Below, piece after piece: positions 11,476 through 22,434 of a DNA stretch of 64,000 nt; position 1 is the stretch's first letter; every line of letters begins with the position of its first letter. A program made the position numbers and the translations under genes. The notes beneath the pieces are model-generated. The model did not search any database. It had not been told where the DNA came from and saw only the letters and a list, made by a program, of their open reading frames with translations. The stretch is from Oegoconia quadripuncta (Eukaryota; Arthropoda; Insecta; Lepidoptera; Autostichidae), in the NCBI GenBank assembly GCA_949316235.1, contig OX438758.1:10325731-10389730 (forward strand), written 5' to 3'.

Positions 11476-11879
11476 CTGAGCTCCCGTATAGAATCGCAGC
11501 CATACGACACCAGGACATTGTACAAAAGTTTCAGTATTACATCTGATGTGCGGTCAACTGTCCAACATATAATGCAACTTTAGAGAATTATTACTGTGTG
11601 TGATACCTAGCCAATGGGGTCGTCGCATTGCGCGTGCCGGCATTTCATTGGTCTAGTGAAATAGGTAGGTAGCGGGTTCGTTCATTCAACTTTCAATCTG
11701 CACAATGCTGCAAGAGTTTCAAGAGTCATTGTGTATTGTGTCTAATATGGTAGTTCGCTATTGTCTGGTACTGGATCGATCGAATAAAATGGTAAAAGTA
11801 AAGTAGGTATAACTATAAAATGAAAACTTAGAAAACTTAGAGAACAGGCTATTATATCATCTAGATAAACCAAACCAAC

Positions 11880-12045
11880 TATCATCATCATCATGTCAGC
11901 CGAAACAAAGGCTGGACAAAGGCCTCCCCCAAAGATCTCCACAACGATCGGTCCTGCCCGCATCCAGCGGCTTCCCGAAAACCTTTACAAATTGTCGGTC
12001 CACCTGGGGGGCCTGCCGTTGCGTGGTCACCACTCGAGAACCTTG
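11880..12045 (-). mobile_element. LINE 3' fragment (RTE-like), reverse
   Basis: Begins with ATCATCATCATCATG, the complement of the GATGATGAT tail. Then come AAGGCCTCCCCCAAAGATCT and TCCAGCGGCTTCCCGAAAAC, and then GTCGGTCCACCTGGGGGGCC. The same 3' coding and tail sequence appears in forward orientation at 32660, 58288 and 58868. RTE clade is my inference. Confidence 0.65.
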
Positions 12046-12182
12046 ATAAAACCTGAATAAAATAACCAACATGTTAAAAGCTAAATATATTCGTAACGGC
12101 TTAACTACAAACATGGCTAAAAACTTCTATAGTCCAGTAAGGATACTCTTTTAACTTCCTGTAATCTCAAAGACCGTGATTT

Positions 12183-12405
12183 TTGGTGTAGTGGATAGTG
12201 ACCCTGTCAGCGAAACCCACGGTTGCGGGTTCGAATCCCGCGACGGGTAAATGTTTGTGTGATGAATATGAACATTTATTCCTGAGTCATGGATGTTTGT
12301 ACAAATTTTTATGTATGTTTATCCATTATCTAGTATCCATATTACAAGCTTTGCTTAGTTTGGGACTAGATGATTGGTGTAAGTGTACGAAATATTTATT
12401 ATTAT
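12183..12405 (+). mobile_element. tRNA-derived SINE, type II, complete
   Basis: The head has GGTGTAGTGGATAGTGACCC (A-box region) and GCGGGTTCGAATCCCGCGAC (B-box region). The body is shared with type I (TTTGTGTGATGAATATGAAC). The 3' part is distinctive: CATTATCTAGTATCCATATT, then TTTGGGACTAGATGATTGGT. It ends in ATT repeats. Confidence 0.9.
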
Positions 12406-12527
12406 TATTATTTGCACGTGGATAGAGTACCTGTTAGTAATAGAATAAAAATGTTTTCTAACAAGTCGGTAGCTTGCTTTAGATATAATACATAGGTATA
12501 ATATATGAAAAAACCTGCATAGATAAC

Positions 12528-12539
12528 ATTACTCGGTGC
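12528..12539. repeat. Target-site duplication of the LINE at 12540, left copy
   Basis: ATTACTCGGTGC, identical to 12927-12938. Confidence 0.9.
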
Positions 12540-12926
12540 CTTTTTTTTTTTTTGCGGGGAAATGCTTTACGCGTACCGCTCGCCTGGGGGACGGCGAGAC
12601 GGTTATGTGGGACTCCCCTCCCTAACGGGAGGGATACCCACTAAAACCCCGCGGCGACCTTCTTCGGCAAGGGAGGACCTGGGAACGCATAGGCGGCTCC
12701 AGGTCCCCCCGCCCCCCCTCATAAGGGGACGCCCATTCCCGGAGGGCGTCTAGCGCACCCTCCGTAGGGGGCGCTGTCGTGCCTCACACCGCGATCAGCA
12801 GCGGTATGAGGCGCGGCAGGGCCCGATGCGACGACACCCCCCCGGTCGCTCCGGGGGTGTCATCCTCTCCCGGGCCGCGTCCGACGACTACACCGCCCCG
12901 CGTCCGACGACTACATCGCCCCGACG
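12540..12926 (-). mobile_element. 387-bp 5'-truncated R1-type LINE tail with 12-bp TSD
   Basis: A T13 run at 12541-12553 is the complement of a poly(A) tail. The GC-rich segment that follows matches the 3' region of the longer LINE at 22834-25440: AAACCCCGCGGCGACCTTCT, then CACACCGCGATCAGCAGCGG. ATTACTCGGTGC flanks it on both sides (12528-12539 and 12927-12938), a perfect target duplication. Near its high-coordinate end a 22-bp unit, GTCCGACGACTACAYCGCCCCG, is present twice. Confidence 0.9.
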
Positions 12927-12938
12927 ATTACTCGGTGC
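12927..12938. repeat. Target-site duplication of the LINE at 12540, right copy
   Basis: ATTACTCGGTGC, identical to 12528-12539. Confidence 0.9.
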
Positions 12939-13511
12939 TTACATAAAATAAATAAATATTTTAAAAGTATGAGTATGAGCATAATTTATTTAGATATATT
13001 TATCTATTTTTATAAGTAAATAATTGTATTATATATAAATAGGTGTAAATGTTTGAGAATATTTCTCTTGTCGCCCAACCAACAAACCAACAACAACCAA
13101 CAAACAAAATTTGGGTCGACTGGACGAGATCCCTCATGGGATAAATTCGCCTTTGTACACTATTTTGATTCAATGTATTATATGTGTTATTTTGTACAAT
13201 AAAGCGTTTGCAAACAAACAAACAATAAAGACACATTAACCGCGTTTAATCTTAAATATATATTTATTTTTTATTTTTAGCCGACTACGGGGACTATATT
13301 TGTGTGCGCTCTATGTTCCCCTTCACTGCTGTTATTGTCCTATGTCGGGTTTTAGCTTATCTTATCCATCTCGCCTTTTTTGTATATCTTATTTATTTAT
13401 AGCTAAGGATCGCTGTAATTGTTTTTTTTTTGTGTATGCAATAAAGTGTTATAATTACATGGTTCTGCAAAAATCGACGCGTACCCCATGTAGCTTATGT
13501 CAACTACACAA
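12939..13511. other. Retroelement 3'-end-like AT-rich sequence
   Basis: Two segments end in polyadenylation-like contexts: GTACAATAAAGCGTTTGCAA near 13200 and GCAATAAAGTGTTATAATTA near 13440. These resemble 3' ends of dispersed retroelements; a similar TTTGTACATTAAAGCGTTTA lies at about 38010. No coding sequence could be supported. Confidence 0.4.
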
Positions 13512-13610
13512 CTTTTTATATACAGGTGAGTTTTTTTTACCGTAAGGAAAAAATAGGGCATATTAGGTAAGTGAAATAGAAGGTATTGGCATAGTAGTTT
13601 ATTTTATTTT
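13512..13610 (+). repeat. Solo left end of the CCGGATGAG long-TIR MITE family
   Basis: GGTGAGTTTTTTTTACCGTA, then ATAGGGCATATTAGGTAAGT, then GAAGGTATTGGCATAGTAGT match the left TIR of the elements at 17853, 18599 and 22435. No right end follows, so it is truncated. Confidence 0.8.
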
Positions 13611-15599
13611 TTTCAAAACTGCCCATTGCTGCCGGAATTTGAAATTTGTTTGGAACTAATTTAATGCATGGTTCGATTTCGTTCGAACTAATTTAATGCG
13701 TGCTGTTTTTTTTTTATATTTGATCAAACTAGGGGATCTTACCCATCTTTGGTGAAATTCGGTTCATCAGTTTATATAAATTTTAACATAATTGCTTTGT
13801 TACTTGGACCATGTATGGTTGCTCGGGGGTTTTCTAAATATTCAATTTATTGTCTGTTTATTTTTAGTGAAGTTCTGAAATCCTAAAGCATTGCTTATCC
13901 ACAGTACCATTAGGTACTTATGTGCTTGCATATTTATTGGCTCTATTAGACTTTAAGTAGAATAATTTTGCAAGAAATTTTCCAAGTTCGTGTTATTTAT
14001 TGAGGTCATTATAAAAATTGTTTCGCCAAACCTTGAGGTACCTAATGCCTCTGACGCGCGGTAGGTAAAACTATAGAGTAGATGCAGATGTAAAAAACCG
14101 GGTAAGTACGTGTCTGGCACGCATCAACTCACTCACGGTCCATAAATTTAAGTTAGTAGACAATTATAACATTTCTAAGACAAACGTCATATGTCAAAGC
14201 CTAAAGTGGCTAATACTTTTGCATTGAAACCTTCTGTTTGCAATTAGTTAGAAATCAAAACCGAATCATTGTCATAGATCAAGTTGCACGGCAGTGCCCC
14301 ACCAAGTCGAGTTTTCACGAAGGGATTCGACGTATTTATGAACCTGGGAAGCTTAAATTTTCATGACAAGTAGCCCAGCCTTAGCAAATGCACTAAATTT
14401 CAGATCGATACCTCTGCTACTTTAGATTTTATTAATAAGCAAAGTTCATAGAATTCTTCACTGACTGACTATTATCAAAACCTCTAGAATACGGTAATTT
14501 CGTGTATAGACTGGGATTAGTTTAACATTCATTGCATTTACTTCTCACCGAGGGAACGAGATAAATTCTAAAACACATCCGAAAGTCTGATTTCTGTGGT
14601 TATCCATATATAACAATACTATAATGTAGTAGGTAGGTACCTATTGACCATAAGATGAGCAACAAAAGAAATACCATATTTCATGTAATAATGTGTAGCC
14701 AAGAATAATCGTGAGTCACAAAAAGGTATGAGATCTAATGTATAATCAAACGCTGTAAATCATTATTCGTCTTCGTACTGGAAGTTATTAAGATGGAACG
14801 AATATTTATTGCAAATCATCAAATTTGCAGTGTGAGCCATATATTGTGATACATCACATCTCATAATTTTTTTATGACTGAAGCGACTTCGAGTCTTGGC
14901 TACACATTTTTATATGAAATATTCTTGAAGGGATACACATATACCATAGTAGAGGTAAAAACGTGGACGTTGAGGACTTTGTGGTAGGACGACCGATTAT
15001 TTTTATCTCATTGGGAAATTTCACTGTGTTTACTGATTTTTTTCATATTTATAACTGTCACTAAATAGGTCAAATAAACGATTCTTATCTCTATTATTAT
15101 AGATTCTTAGGAGCTATTAGCCAGCAGGGATGCATTAAATTTTTTAATCAACTTTTACAACACCTACAAGAAAACAAGCTAAAATCTTCAGATACAGACC
15201 TAAAATAAACAATAGTCATTATACAAGGAAGCCTGTTTCGTAGCGTCTTTAGCAGAGTTAAAATGGCTTTAAATACGATAGTACAACCGTAGTGCGAGTA
15301 AGCGGTAACTGCATCCTTAATACGCCCGCCGGCCTCAAGGAGGGCCATCAACACAGTTAGGTAGAGATGGGAAATAGTTACCACGGATGTGCGAAACATA
15401 GCTACTCTGCTCAACTTTGAAATTTAGGCTCGTGGCAATTTCGGAGTCTATGTTAGGACAAGTTTTATTATCTAGTATTTAGATGGTGTAATTTCATTTA
15501 CATATATATATTTATAATGTGTAATCCCGCGGGAACCAATAATAATGATACACTGATGAAACTTCATACATATGTATAATAATAATAATAAATAAATAA
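13611..15599. other. Non-coding stretch
   Basis: AT-rich. I see no gene, RNA gene or complete mobile element. Confidence 0.4.
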
Positions 15600-15770
15600 A
15601 CTGCGCAAGAGTCCTATTCCAGGGCATATTAGGTATAGCGTGACAAATGTCAATCCTTTTCCAGGATATATTCTACCTGTGTGCCAAATGTCATCCAAAT
15701 CCGTTAATTCGTTTTGTCGTCATTGAACAAGAAATAAACAAACTTTCGTCTTTATAATATTAGTTGGAAA
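15600..15770. repeat. Dispersed repeat fragment
   Basis: Ends with AACTTTCGTCTTTATAATAT followed by TAGTTGG, matching the end of the 4340-4515 repeat. The upstream part (ATCCAAATCCGTTAATTCGT) is typical of the same kind of element. Confidence 0.5.
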
Positions 15771-15837
15771 TTGGATATTATTTGGATAAACTGGGAAAAG
15801 TATAACTCGTAAGCATTACAAATTCATATTACACGTC

Positions 15838-16025
15838 ATCCTCATCATATCGGCCACATATATACAACTGCTGAACAAAGGCCTGGCCTAAAGACTTCCA
15901 GAGCGACTGCTCCAGCATCCAGCGATATATGGCGATATTTATCAGGTCGTCGGTCCATATTGTCCTTGCGCGCCGTGACCTTATTGCTTCAACGGCCATA
16001 TTTCACATCAACAGCCTACAAAACT
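15838..16025 (-). mobile_element. LINE 3' fragment (RTE-like), reverse
   Basis: ATCCTCATCATATCGGCCAC, then AAAGGCCTGGCCTAAAGACT, then CCAGCATCCAGCGA, parallel to 11880-12045. The copy is diverged. Confidence 0.6.
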
Positions 16026-16128
16026 TCACTGTTACACACATGACGCGACAACGTAGAAGTATTTGCCGTTATCTCCACAGCGTGCCGCAGTAGTGATACT
16101 GCTCGTCATCTCTGGTCTATACTGAAGG

Positions 16129-16418
16129 TTATGCACAACGGGTTAGCTCTTGGTCTCAATCACACCTGATGTTAAGTGAAGATGCGGCCGAAGGTGAAAG
16201 TGTACTGACCCAGAAACCCCATCTTATTTGGGGACTGGCTATCTTATCTGTGACAACCAGAACACAACAGTGCTATTAACATTGCTGTTTGGCGGCAGAC
16301 TTAGATAAGATGGTGGTAGCTAGTCAGGCGGACACTTAAAATGCCCTAACACCAGCCAACCCGAGTACTAAACATTCATAAACGCAATACTGTTGACATT
16401 GAGCCACGGAGGTGGTCA
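16129..16418 (-). mobile_element. tRNA-derived SINE, type III
   Basis: On the - strand the head reads CCACCTCCGTGGCTCAATGT (A-box-like). The body includes GATAAGATAGCCAGTCCCCA and TTAACATCAGGTGTGATTGA. The B-box region of this copy is eroded. Better copies are at 39902 and 62407. Confidence 0.75.
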
Positions 16419-16679
16419 AAATAGGTAATATCAATGCCCTAAAAATGCGCGACTTAGTCTGTGCCAACTACATTTCGACTAATGCTCCATTGCCTCATCC
16501 ACCTCTGGTAGTTCGATGGCACCAATGCAGCCCTGCGGTATCTGGTAGCCGGCAAGTAGGTCGCGAGGCCGACGACCCGCCCCGATCCGGCCGATGGGCG
16601 CAAATGTCTTTTTAATTTTGTCTACATTATCTTCAGTTATTTTATGGTACTCTGGTCTTACATTAAACTTAATAGCACT

Positions 16680-17147
16680 TTAATAATAATATAATATAAT
16701 AAAACGTTTATTGCAGGCATAAAAAACCCCATATACAAAAGTAAAAGTACAATACAAATTAAAATACCCAAATAAATTGATATAAAGTAAAAGTAAAATA
16801 GTCAAAATAAAATCCACTAACAAAGAACTTTGGCGGTCATTTCCTGTTCGCGCTTGATGAACAGACAACCAATGCTTAAAAATTGGATTGCAGAGTCTGT
16901 CACTCACTGCTTTGAGTGTGCTGTTATCAGAAGCGCGCAGTCTTTTCCAAAAGGAAGCTATGCGTGCTCTGAGAACAGCATGAAAATCAGGCACCCGAGA
17001 TTCGGCCAACATGCCCAAGGCACTACAAAAACGCGGCAATCTCATAAGAATACCAAATGCGTCATTGTATTGCACCCTTATGTTGTCGTAGGCTTTCCCA
17101 GTGTATCTTACCCACAGTTGGCAAGTAATTAAATAAATAGTGGTCAA
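16680..17147 (-). pseudogene. LINE reverse-transcriptase C-terminal fragment
   Basis: The - strand frame (155 codons) contains VRYTGKAYDNIRVQYNDAFG, then LPRFCSALGMLAESRVPDFH, then SDRLCNPIFKHWL. This is the typical C-terminus of an insect non-LTR element, downstream of the RT domain. The N-terminal part is absent. The last about 40 codons (LLVDFILTILLLLYINLFGY and on) run into AT-rich 3' sequence and are not homologous. The low-coordinate end has a run of TAATAATAATATAATATAAT that may be the element's tail. Clade not assigned. Confidence 0.7.
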
Positions 17148-17149
17148 TT

Positions 17150-17852
17150 TATTGACACGTTAACACGTATAACGGTCCAAATAAATACTTTTATCATAAC
17201 TAAAACAAATTAAACTATGTACTACCTACACTAAAACCCAAAACGTACAAATAATCAAAATAATTTGAAAATTTAGAACACCCTCGAGAAAACAGACAAT
17301 ATATCATGCAGAAAAACTAAACCATGGTTAAGAACCAATCCCGAGTTTTAATATTAAAATAAAACACCACACTCAAATCGGACCAACGCATTACTGAGAT
17401 ACGAAAACTGGGACACAACGCTGTCATAACGCCTGTAATTTTTCGTCAGGGGTTTAAAAAGTAGAAAAATTTGAGAAAACCTATCAAATCAAAGATTCCA
17501 AAATATGTTTTCCGCCCCGAAATCTATGCAAGGTAGAAAATGCGTTCAAGATCAACAAACACAGTCCAAAGGAACTGGAAATCTATAATCATTACAGTTG
17601 AGAGTTGAAAGTCGGGTGTCCGTTGGCACCGATCAGTGTCCGCGAGTGTTGACGGTATAAAAAATGTTGGCACCGATCGGTGCCCGTATACATTATAAAG
17701 GCTAAACACTATCATTAAGACAAAAGTGGTTGGACAAGTCAAGTCATCAAGAGAAATTTTGTTTGTTCGTTATTTCTCGAATGTGCGATTAAAAGCGTAA
17801 TATTTGGAAATGGACGTTGATTTTGAGGAAAAAAATTTATATTTATGGCGTA
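17150..17852. other. Non-coding stretch with paired palindromes
   Basis: The 21-bp segment GTTGGCACCGATCNGTGYCCG occurs twice (about 17622-17642 and 17666-17686). The second contains the perfect 16-bp palindrome GGCACCGATCGGTGCC at 17669-17684. No gene seen. Confidence 0.5.
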
Positions 17853-18240
17853 TATATACTAAATGAGTTTTTTTTACCGTAGGGAAATTAAAACAATATT
17901 AGGTAGGTTTTTGATAGTTTTGAAAAGAAAATTCAAAACTTGATAGTTTTGAATTTTTCGGTTTTGAAATTCGGTGATCCGAATAAAGCGTTAATTGTGT
18001 CACTTGACGGTCGCGTTTTTACAACATTAAACTAAATAAATTCAAAAAAACTTGGAGAAAATATGAGTTCCAAATAAATTTCGCATGATAAGAAACCTAC
18101 AAATCCCGGCAGTCGCAAATCAAACTACGGGCGGAAGGTGCCTTTATCAAAAAATAAATTAATGTACCTATGCCAATAACTTCACTTTCACTTACCTAAC
18201 CCTATTTTTACCTTACGGTAAAAAACTCATCCGGTATATA
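17853..18240. mobile_element. Long-TIR MITE (CCGGATGAG family), complete
   Basis: Left end TATATACTAAATGAGTTTTT, with TTTTACCGTAGGGAAATTAA. The right end is its inverse, TTACCTTACGGTAAAAAACT followed by CATCCGGTATATA. The right TIR continues with ACCTATGCCAATAACTTCAC and CACTTACCTAACCCTATTTT. About 388 bp, with no coding capacity. The termini are TA-rich, so a TA duplication cannot be told from the end itself. Confidence 0.8.
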
Positions 18241-18598
18241 CAACATATATGCTACGAATTAAGTGATTTCTTGCCAAAAATAAATTTGTCATTTTGGATT
18301 TCGCAGAGTTTTAACAATGTTCCCCGCCCGCACCCACTTGTAGCTCGTTTAGAATAAAGCTTCAATTATATACATTTTATAAATATGGCATTTAGCTTTC
18401 TAATTCTGCCTGAATACTGTGAACAAGACCGCTACGGTTTCGTAGAATTATGGCTACGCAGTCACAAACTCGCTATTTTCATCTGTCTCAGTTTTTCGAG
18501 TGCATTTTACGAGTAAACGTTTCAAGGAAGTTTATCCATGATTTCTGGGAAATATCTTTTTGAGCGAATAAGAGGAAGATAAACATATGATATCAACT

Positions 18599-18946
18599 TA
18601 TATACCGGATGAGTGTTTTTTACCGTAAGGAAAAAAATAGGGCGTATTAGGTAAGTGAAATTGATTTTTCAAAACCATCATCGAATAAAGCTTTAATTAT
18701 ATCATTTAACGGTAGCCTTTGTAGCTTATTCCATATAATTTAAATAAAGAAAACTTGGAGAAACCTTGGAAAAGCAAGTATGAGCATGGTAGGACCCTAC
18801 GAATCACGCCAGTCGCATATGAATATTGGACGGGCGCGTGCAATTTAGAAAAAAATAATAAACTATAACTATGCCAAAAATGTCCATTTCATTTACCTAA
18901 TATGCCCTGTTTTTTTCCATACGGTAAAAACTCATCCGGTATATAC
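18599..18946. mobile_element. Long-TIR MITE (CCGGATGAG family), complete second copy
   Basis: Ends TATATACCGGATGAGTGTTT and its inverse CTCATCCGGTATATA, 348 bp. It lies about 360 bp from the copy at 17853 in the same orientation. The internal segment AAAACTTGGAGAAACCTTGG is shared with 54220-54575. Confidence 0.85.
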
Positions 18947-20276
18947 AGAAAATAGTAATTATAAACTTTATTAATGGAGAGACCCAATGTGGATGTACAA
19001 ACCGCAAGGTTTGCGATCCACATCTATAAATATATTTAATAGAAATACGTTAAAGTATACGTATAAATCAAGTGCTAACCCGTTGCGCATAAAAAAAAGT
19101 TAAGAGTAGAAGGTATAAAGCGATCTTTTTAGCAGAGAGATCCCTACGATAAAGTTATTCCATGCAAGCGAAGCCGCGAGCGGAAAGCTATTAATAAATT
19201 AATTAAAAAATATAACGATGACTCATGCAAGATTGACTGGGATAACCTTTATAAGTTATACATGCATAATAATATGGAGATTTTGGTATGCAATAAAGAA
19301 TATTGTATCTATCGTAATGTAATATATCTTCGAAGCTGGTTAGTAGGACATCTGGGGCCAGGCGCAGTGCGACCCTCATTCCGGGCTCGGTGCACTCTCC
19401 GCACATATTGTCTTATGGAAAAAAGTACCTACTCTAAAATGGGTAATCTACATAGACTTATGTAATCTATGAGATCAAAGTCTTTTTGTAAATAGGTATA
19501 TTTGGTATATAGGTAGCATATACCCTGATTTAAGACATAGGATATTTTTTATTCCGATAAAATGAGTAGTTCCCGCGGGATTAACAAATTTCTGCGATAA
19601 AGCTAGTTTATAACAATAATAAATAAAAATGTTTGCACAGTTGTAGAAAATGATTGCCCGAATGAAAACGTGAAAAGTATAATATATTATCGATGTTTTT
19701 AGTTATTGACAAAAAAAATGTATTTTGTGTAGTTTATCAACCATTTGGTATCCATAATACAAGTCTAGTTGCGCTGTGTGTTTGTGCAAAGATATTTATT
19801 TATTTATTAACTTGAATAGTTCTTTCTTTTACTTAGGAAGAAAGCTCTTTGACAAATGTTATTTGCTGTTCAGATATATACGTTTAAAACGAGAGATAAG
19901 ACATAAATAATTAGGTATACGTTTTACCATAGATTTATGTCATTTTAATAGTATACAGTTGTATTGTAAATATCAACGGTTAAAATTAATGGTTAGTGGT
20001 TTATTAAATGTAGATACTTATACACCACTAAGTTCATTACTATATTTTATATTTTAAAAAGAATATATATTTTTATATTTTGTTTAGGCAGTTTAATTAA
20101 AGGCAAAAAAAACGTTACAGATTCTTTGAGATAAATACTTAATAAATTTTCAGTTCTAAAAATATTTTAAAAAGAACTGTTCATCGTGAAACATGAAGGT
20201 CTACATTTTGTTCCAGCGAAAATAAAATTATTTTCTTTTAATTTATTTAGAAATCGATGTAAGTACGCTTTCGGAA
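18947..20276. other. Non-coding stretch with a SINE tail
   Basis: Includes AGCGAAGCCGCGAGCGGAAA (about 19160), part of the 4340-type repeat in reverse, and a diverged second piece near 19560. A type I SINE tail (GGTATCCATAATACAAGTCT) lies at about 19710-19805. No gene seen. Confidence 0.45.
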
Positions 20277-21023
20277 ATATTAAGAGGGTTTATTCCGCCC
20301 AGTAGGCGTAGCAAACGTAAAGTAGTAGGAGTAATGAAGGCATCATTAGAAAAATTAAGATTTCTTTTTAAATACAGAATAAATAGAGAAAATATTAAGA
20401 GGGTTCATTCCACCCAGTAGGCGTAGTAAACGTAAAGTAGTAGGAGTAATGAAGGCGTCACTAGAAAAATTAAGATTTCTTTTTAAATACAGAATAAATA
20501 GAGAAAATATTAAGAGGGTTTATTCCGCCCAGTAGGCGTAGTAAACGTAAAGTAGTAGGAGTAATGAAGGCGCCATTAGAGAAATTAAGATTTCTTTTTA
20601 AATACAGAATAAATAGAGAAAATATTAAGAGGGTTTATTCCGCCCAGTAGGCGTAGTACACGTAAAGTAGTAGGAGTAATGAAGGCGTCATTAGAAAAAT
20701 TAATATTTCTTTTTAATTACAGAATAAATAGGGAAAATCGCTCTGACCTGCCCTGGAGAAGCCTAAAAACAAATTATAAGTAATACATAAATAGCTTTAA
20801 TAACGGTAATTTCCAGAATTCACGATTATAAAAAAAGTGGCCGCTTTTATCAATATTTAAAAATTCTGGAAAACCGTAATTAAAGCAATTTAGGTATGAT
20901 TTATAATTAGCTGTTAGGCTTTTCGAGTGCATGTTAGAGCGATATTTTTGATTTATGCTGTATTTAAAAGGAAATCTTAATTAACCCAATGAGGACGACA
21001 CTGGACGGAATAAACCCTCTTAA
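20277..21023. mobile_element. TTAA-flanked foldback element with a 4x115-bp amplified left end
   Basis: The left end TTAAGAGGGTTTATTCCG (from 20279) and right end CGGAATAAACCCTCTTAA (to 21023) are inverted, with TTAA at both borders. The inverted arms run about 150-200 bp: CGCTCTGACCTGCCCTGGAG, AACGGTAATTTCCAGAATT on the left, and AATTCTGGAAAACCGTAATT, TTTTCGAGTGCATGTTAGAG on the right. The left arm's outer part is present four times in tandem. TTAA targets are typical of piggyBac-group elements; these ends do not otherwise prove that family. No ORF. Confidence 0.8.
20281..20740 (+). repeat. Tandem array, 4 units of 115 bp
   Basis: Units begin at TAAGAGGGTT at 20281, 20396, 20511 and 20626, so the period is exactly 115. 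Each contains TATTCCGCCCAGTAGGCGTA and AAGTAGTAGGAGTAATGAAG. Units differ by a few substitutions (e.g. GGGTTTATTC versus GGGTTCATTC; GGCATC, GGCGTC, GGCGCC). Confidence 0.95.
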
Positions 21024-21045
21024 ATTGAAAAATGTTGAACTCACT

Positions 21046-21250
21046 GACATATATATAAAGAAATATCAATTTAAGTATATACAAGAGGTTTTAAATAGAG
21101 GTTACAATGCCGGGCCTAATAAATCAAACAGGAAATAATCGAGTAGCAATTATATACCGGATGAGTTTTTTACCGTTAAGAAAAAAATGGGGCATATTAG
21201 GTAAATGAAATAGAAGGTATTGGCATAGGTAGTTTTCAAGTGATAATTTA
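21046..21250 (+). repeat. Duplicated segment plus MITE left end, copy 1
   Basis: TATATAAAGAAATATCAATT and ACAATGCCGGGCCTAATAAA run straight into a CCGGATGAG-family MITE left end (ACCGGATGAGTTTTTTACCG from about 21154). The same order is found at 21893-22530, where the first two parts are pushed apart. Confidence 0.75.
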
Positions 21251-21892
21251 TTCTATGAAATAAATCTTTTTGTTATGGACTACAGAAGATATTTTATATT
21301 TTAAATAATCAGTCCGTAAATGCCGATAAATTGTTTTCTGAAACGAGATTCGCTCGTATTTTATGTAAATATTGACGAAGGGTTTATTGTTCGTTGATAA
21401 TTCCAGTTCATCCCACTTTCAGTGTTTCGATCACAGACTGCGGTTTCGTCGTTGCGACGGTTGCGATATTGGTGCATAATATTGAAATTACAGCATTTGT
21501 TTTAGGTATCTGTATTTATTTATTTATCTAAAATATATTTACAGTTATACACAGACAGATTTACAGTTGTTACAAAAACCTATATAGTTTTAAACATTGT
21601 ACCTATGTCATCATTGGACACACATGCATAACATAGAAATGTATGTATGCCAAGTCTTTGTCCGGCATATCTCAGCAACGCGTGGTGAGTTTTGAGTGTT
21701 TTTTTTATATTAAAGACTAAAGATCAAAGGTTCAAATATTTGAAAGTCTGTTTAGCCATTTCGAAGATATTTAGCTTTTAACTCAATTTTTTGATGTATT
21801 TGGATGATGGAGTGTTACGAGGATTTTCTAAATTTTTTTTTTTTTTTTATATTTAAGATTAAACTCGGGGTAGTTTCTTAGCTATGTTTGAT

Positions 21893-22434
21893 GGTATATA
21901 AAGAAATATCAATATATATACAACAGGTTTTAAATATAGTTCACTGCTTACTAAAGTCCGCTGACTGACGACGACTCGCGCGCGTTACTCGTGCATGCAT
22001 CACAGATACCCACTGTGTTTAAATAATAGTATAATCTAAGCTTCTTTGAATTGAATACCTTCATATTGATGATATAATATTTCACGATTTATTTATCTAT
22101 AACCATTTATCTATGCATTTAAATACATGTAATCTCCTCTAAAGATTGCATAAGTTAGACATATTGGCCGGATAAAAACTAGTGCATTGTTTACTTAGAT
22201 AAATATTAACCTTTTGCCTCATTGTTAACTGTTTGTAATAGGTGCTTAGCCTGCCAAATAATTATTATTGTTTATGTTCGTTTCTCTTAGGCTTAGACAC
22301 TGAGACGTATACAATTGTTTATTCCATTATTAATAAAGAACTTTACAAAACAAAAACACAAAAACAAATATAGTTGAGATATTTTACAATGCCGGGCCTA
22401 ATAAATCAAACAGGAGATACCCGAGTAGCAATTA
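21893..22434 (+). repeat. Duplicated segment, copy 2, with a 424-bp insertion
   Basis: TATATAAAGAAATATCAATA at 21895 and ACAATGCCGGGCCTAATAAA at about 22387 flank an extra segment at 21942-22365 absent from copy 1. AAATATAGTT occurs at both edges (21932-21941 and 22366-22375), consistent with a 10-bp target duplication. The inserted sequence is AT-rich with an A-rich right end (CAAAAACACAAAAACAAATA). Confidence 0.65.

Noticed and set aside
20281..20740. Possible CRISPR-like array
   Set aside because: Units are 115 bp, tandem and without variable spacers, and lie in a eukaryotic transposon.
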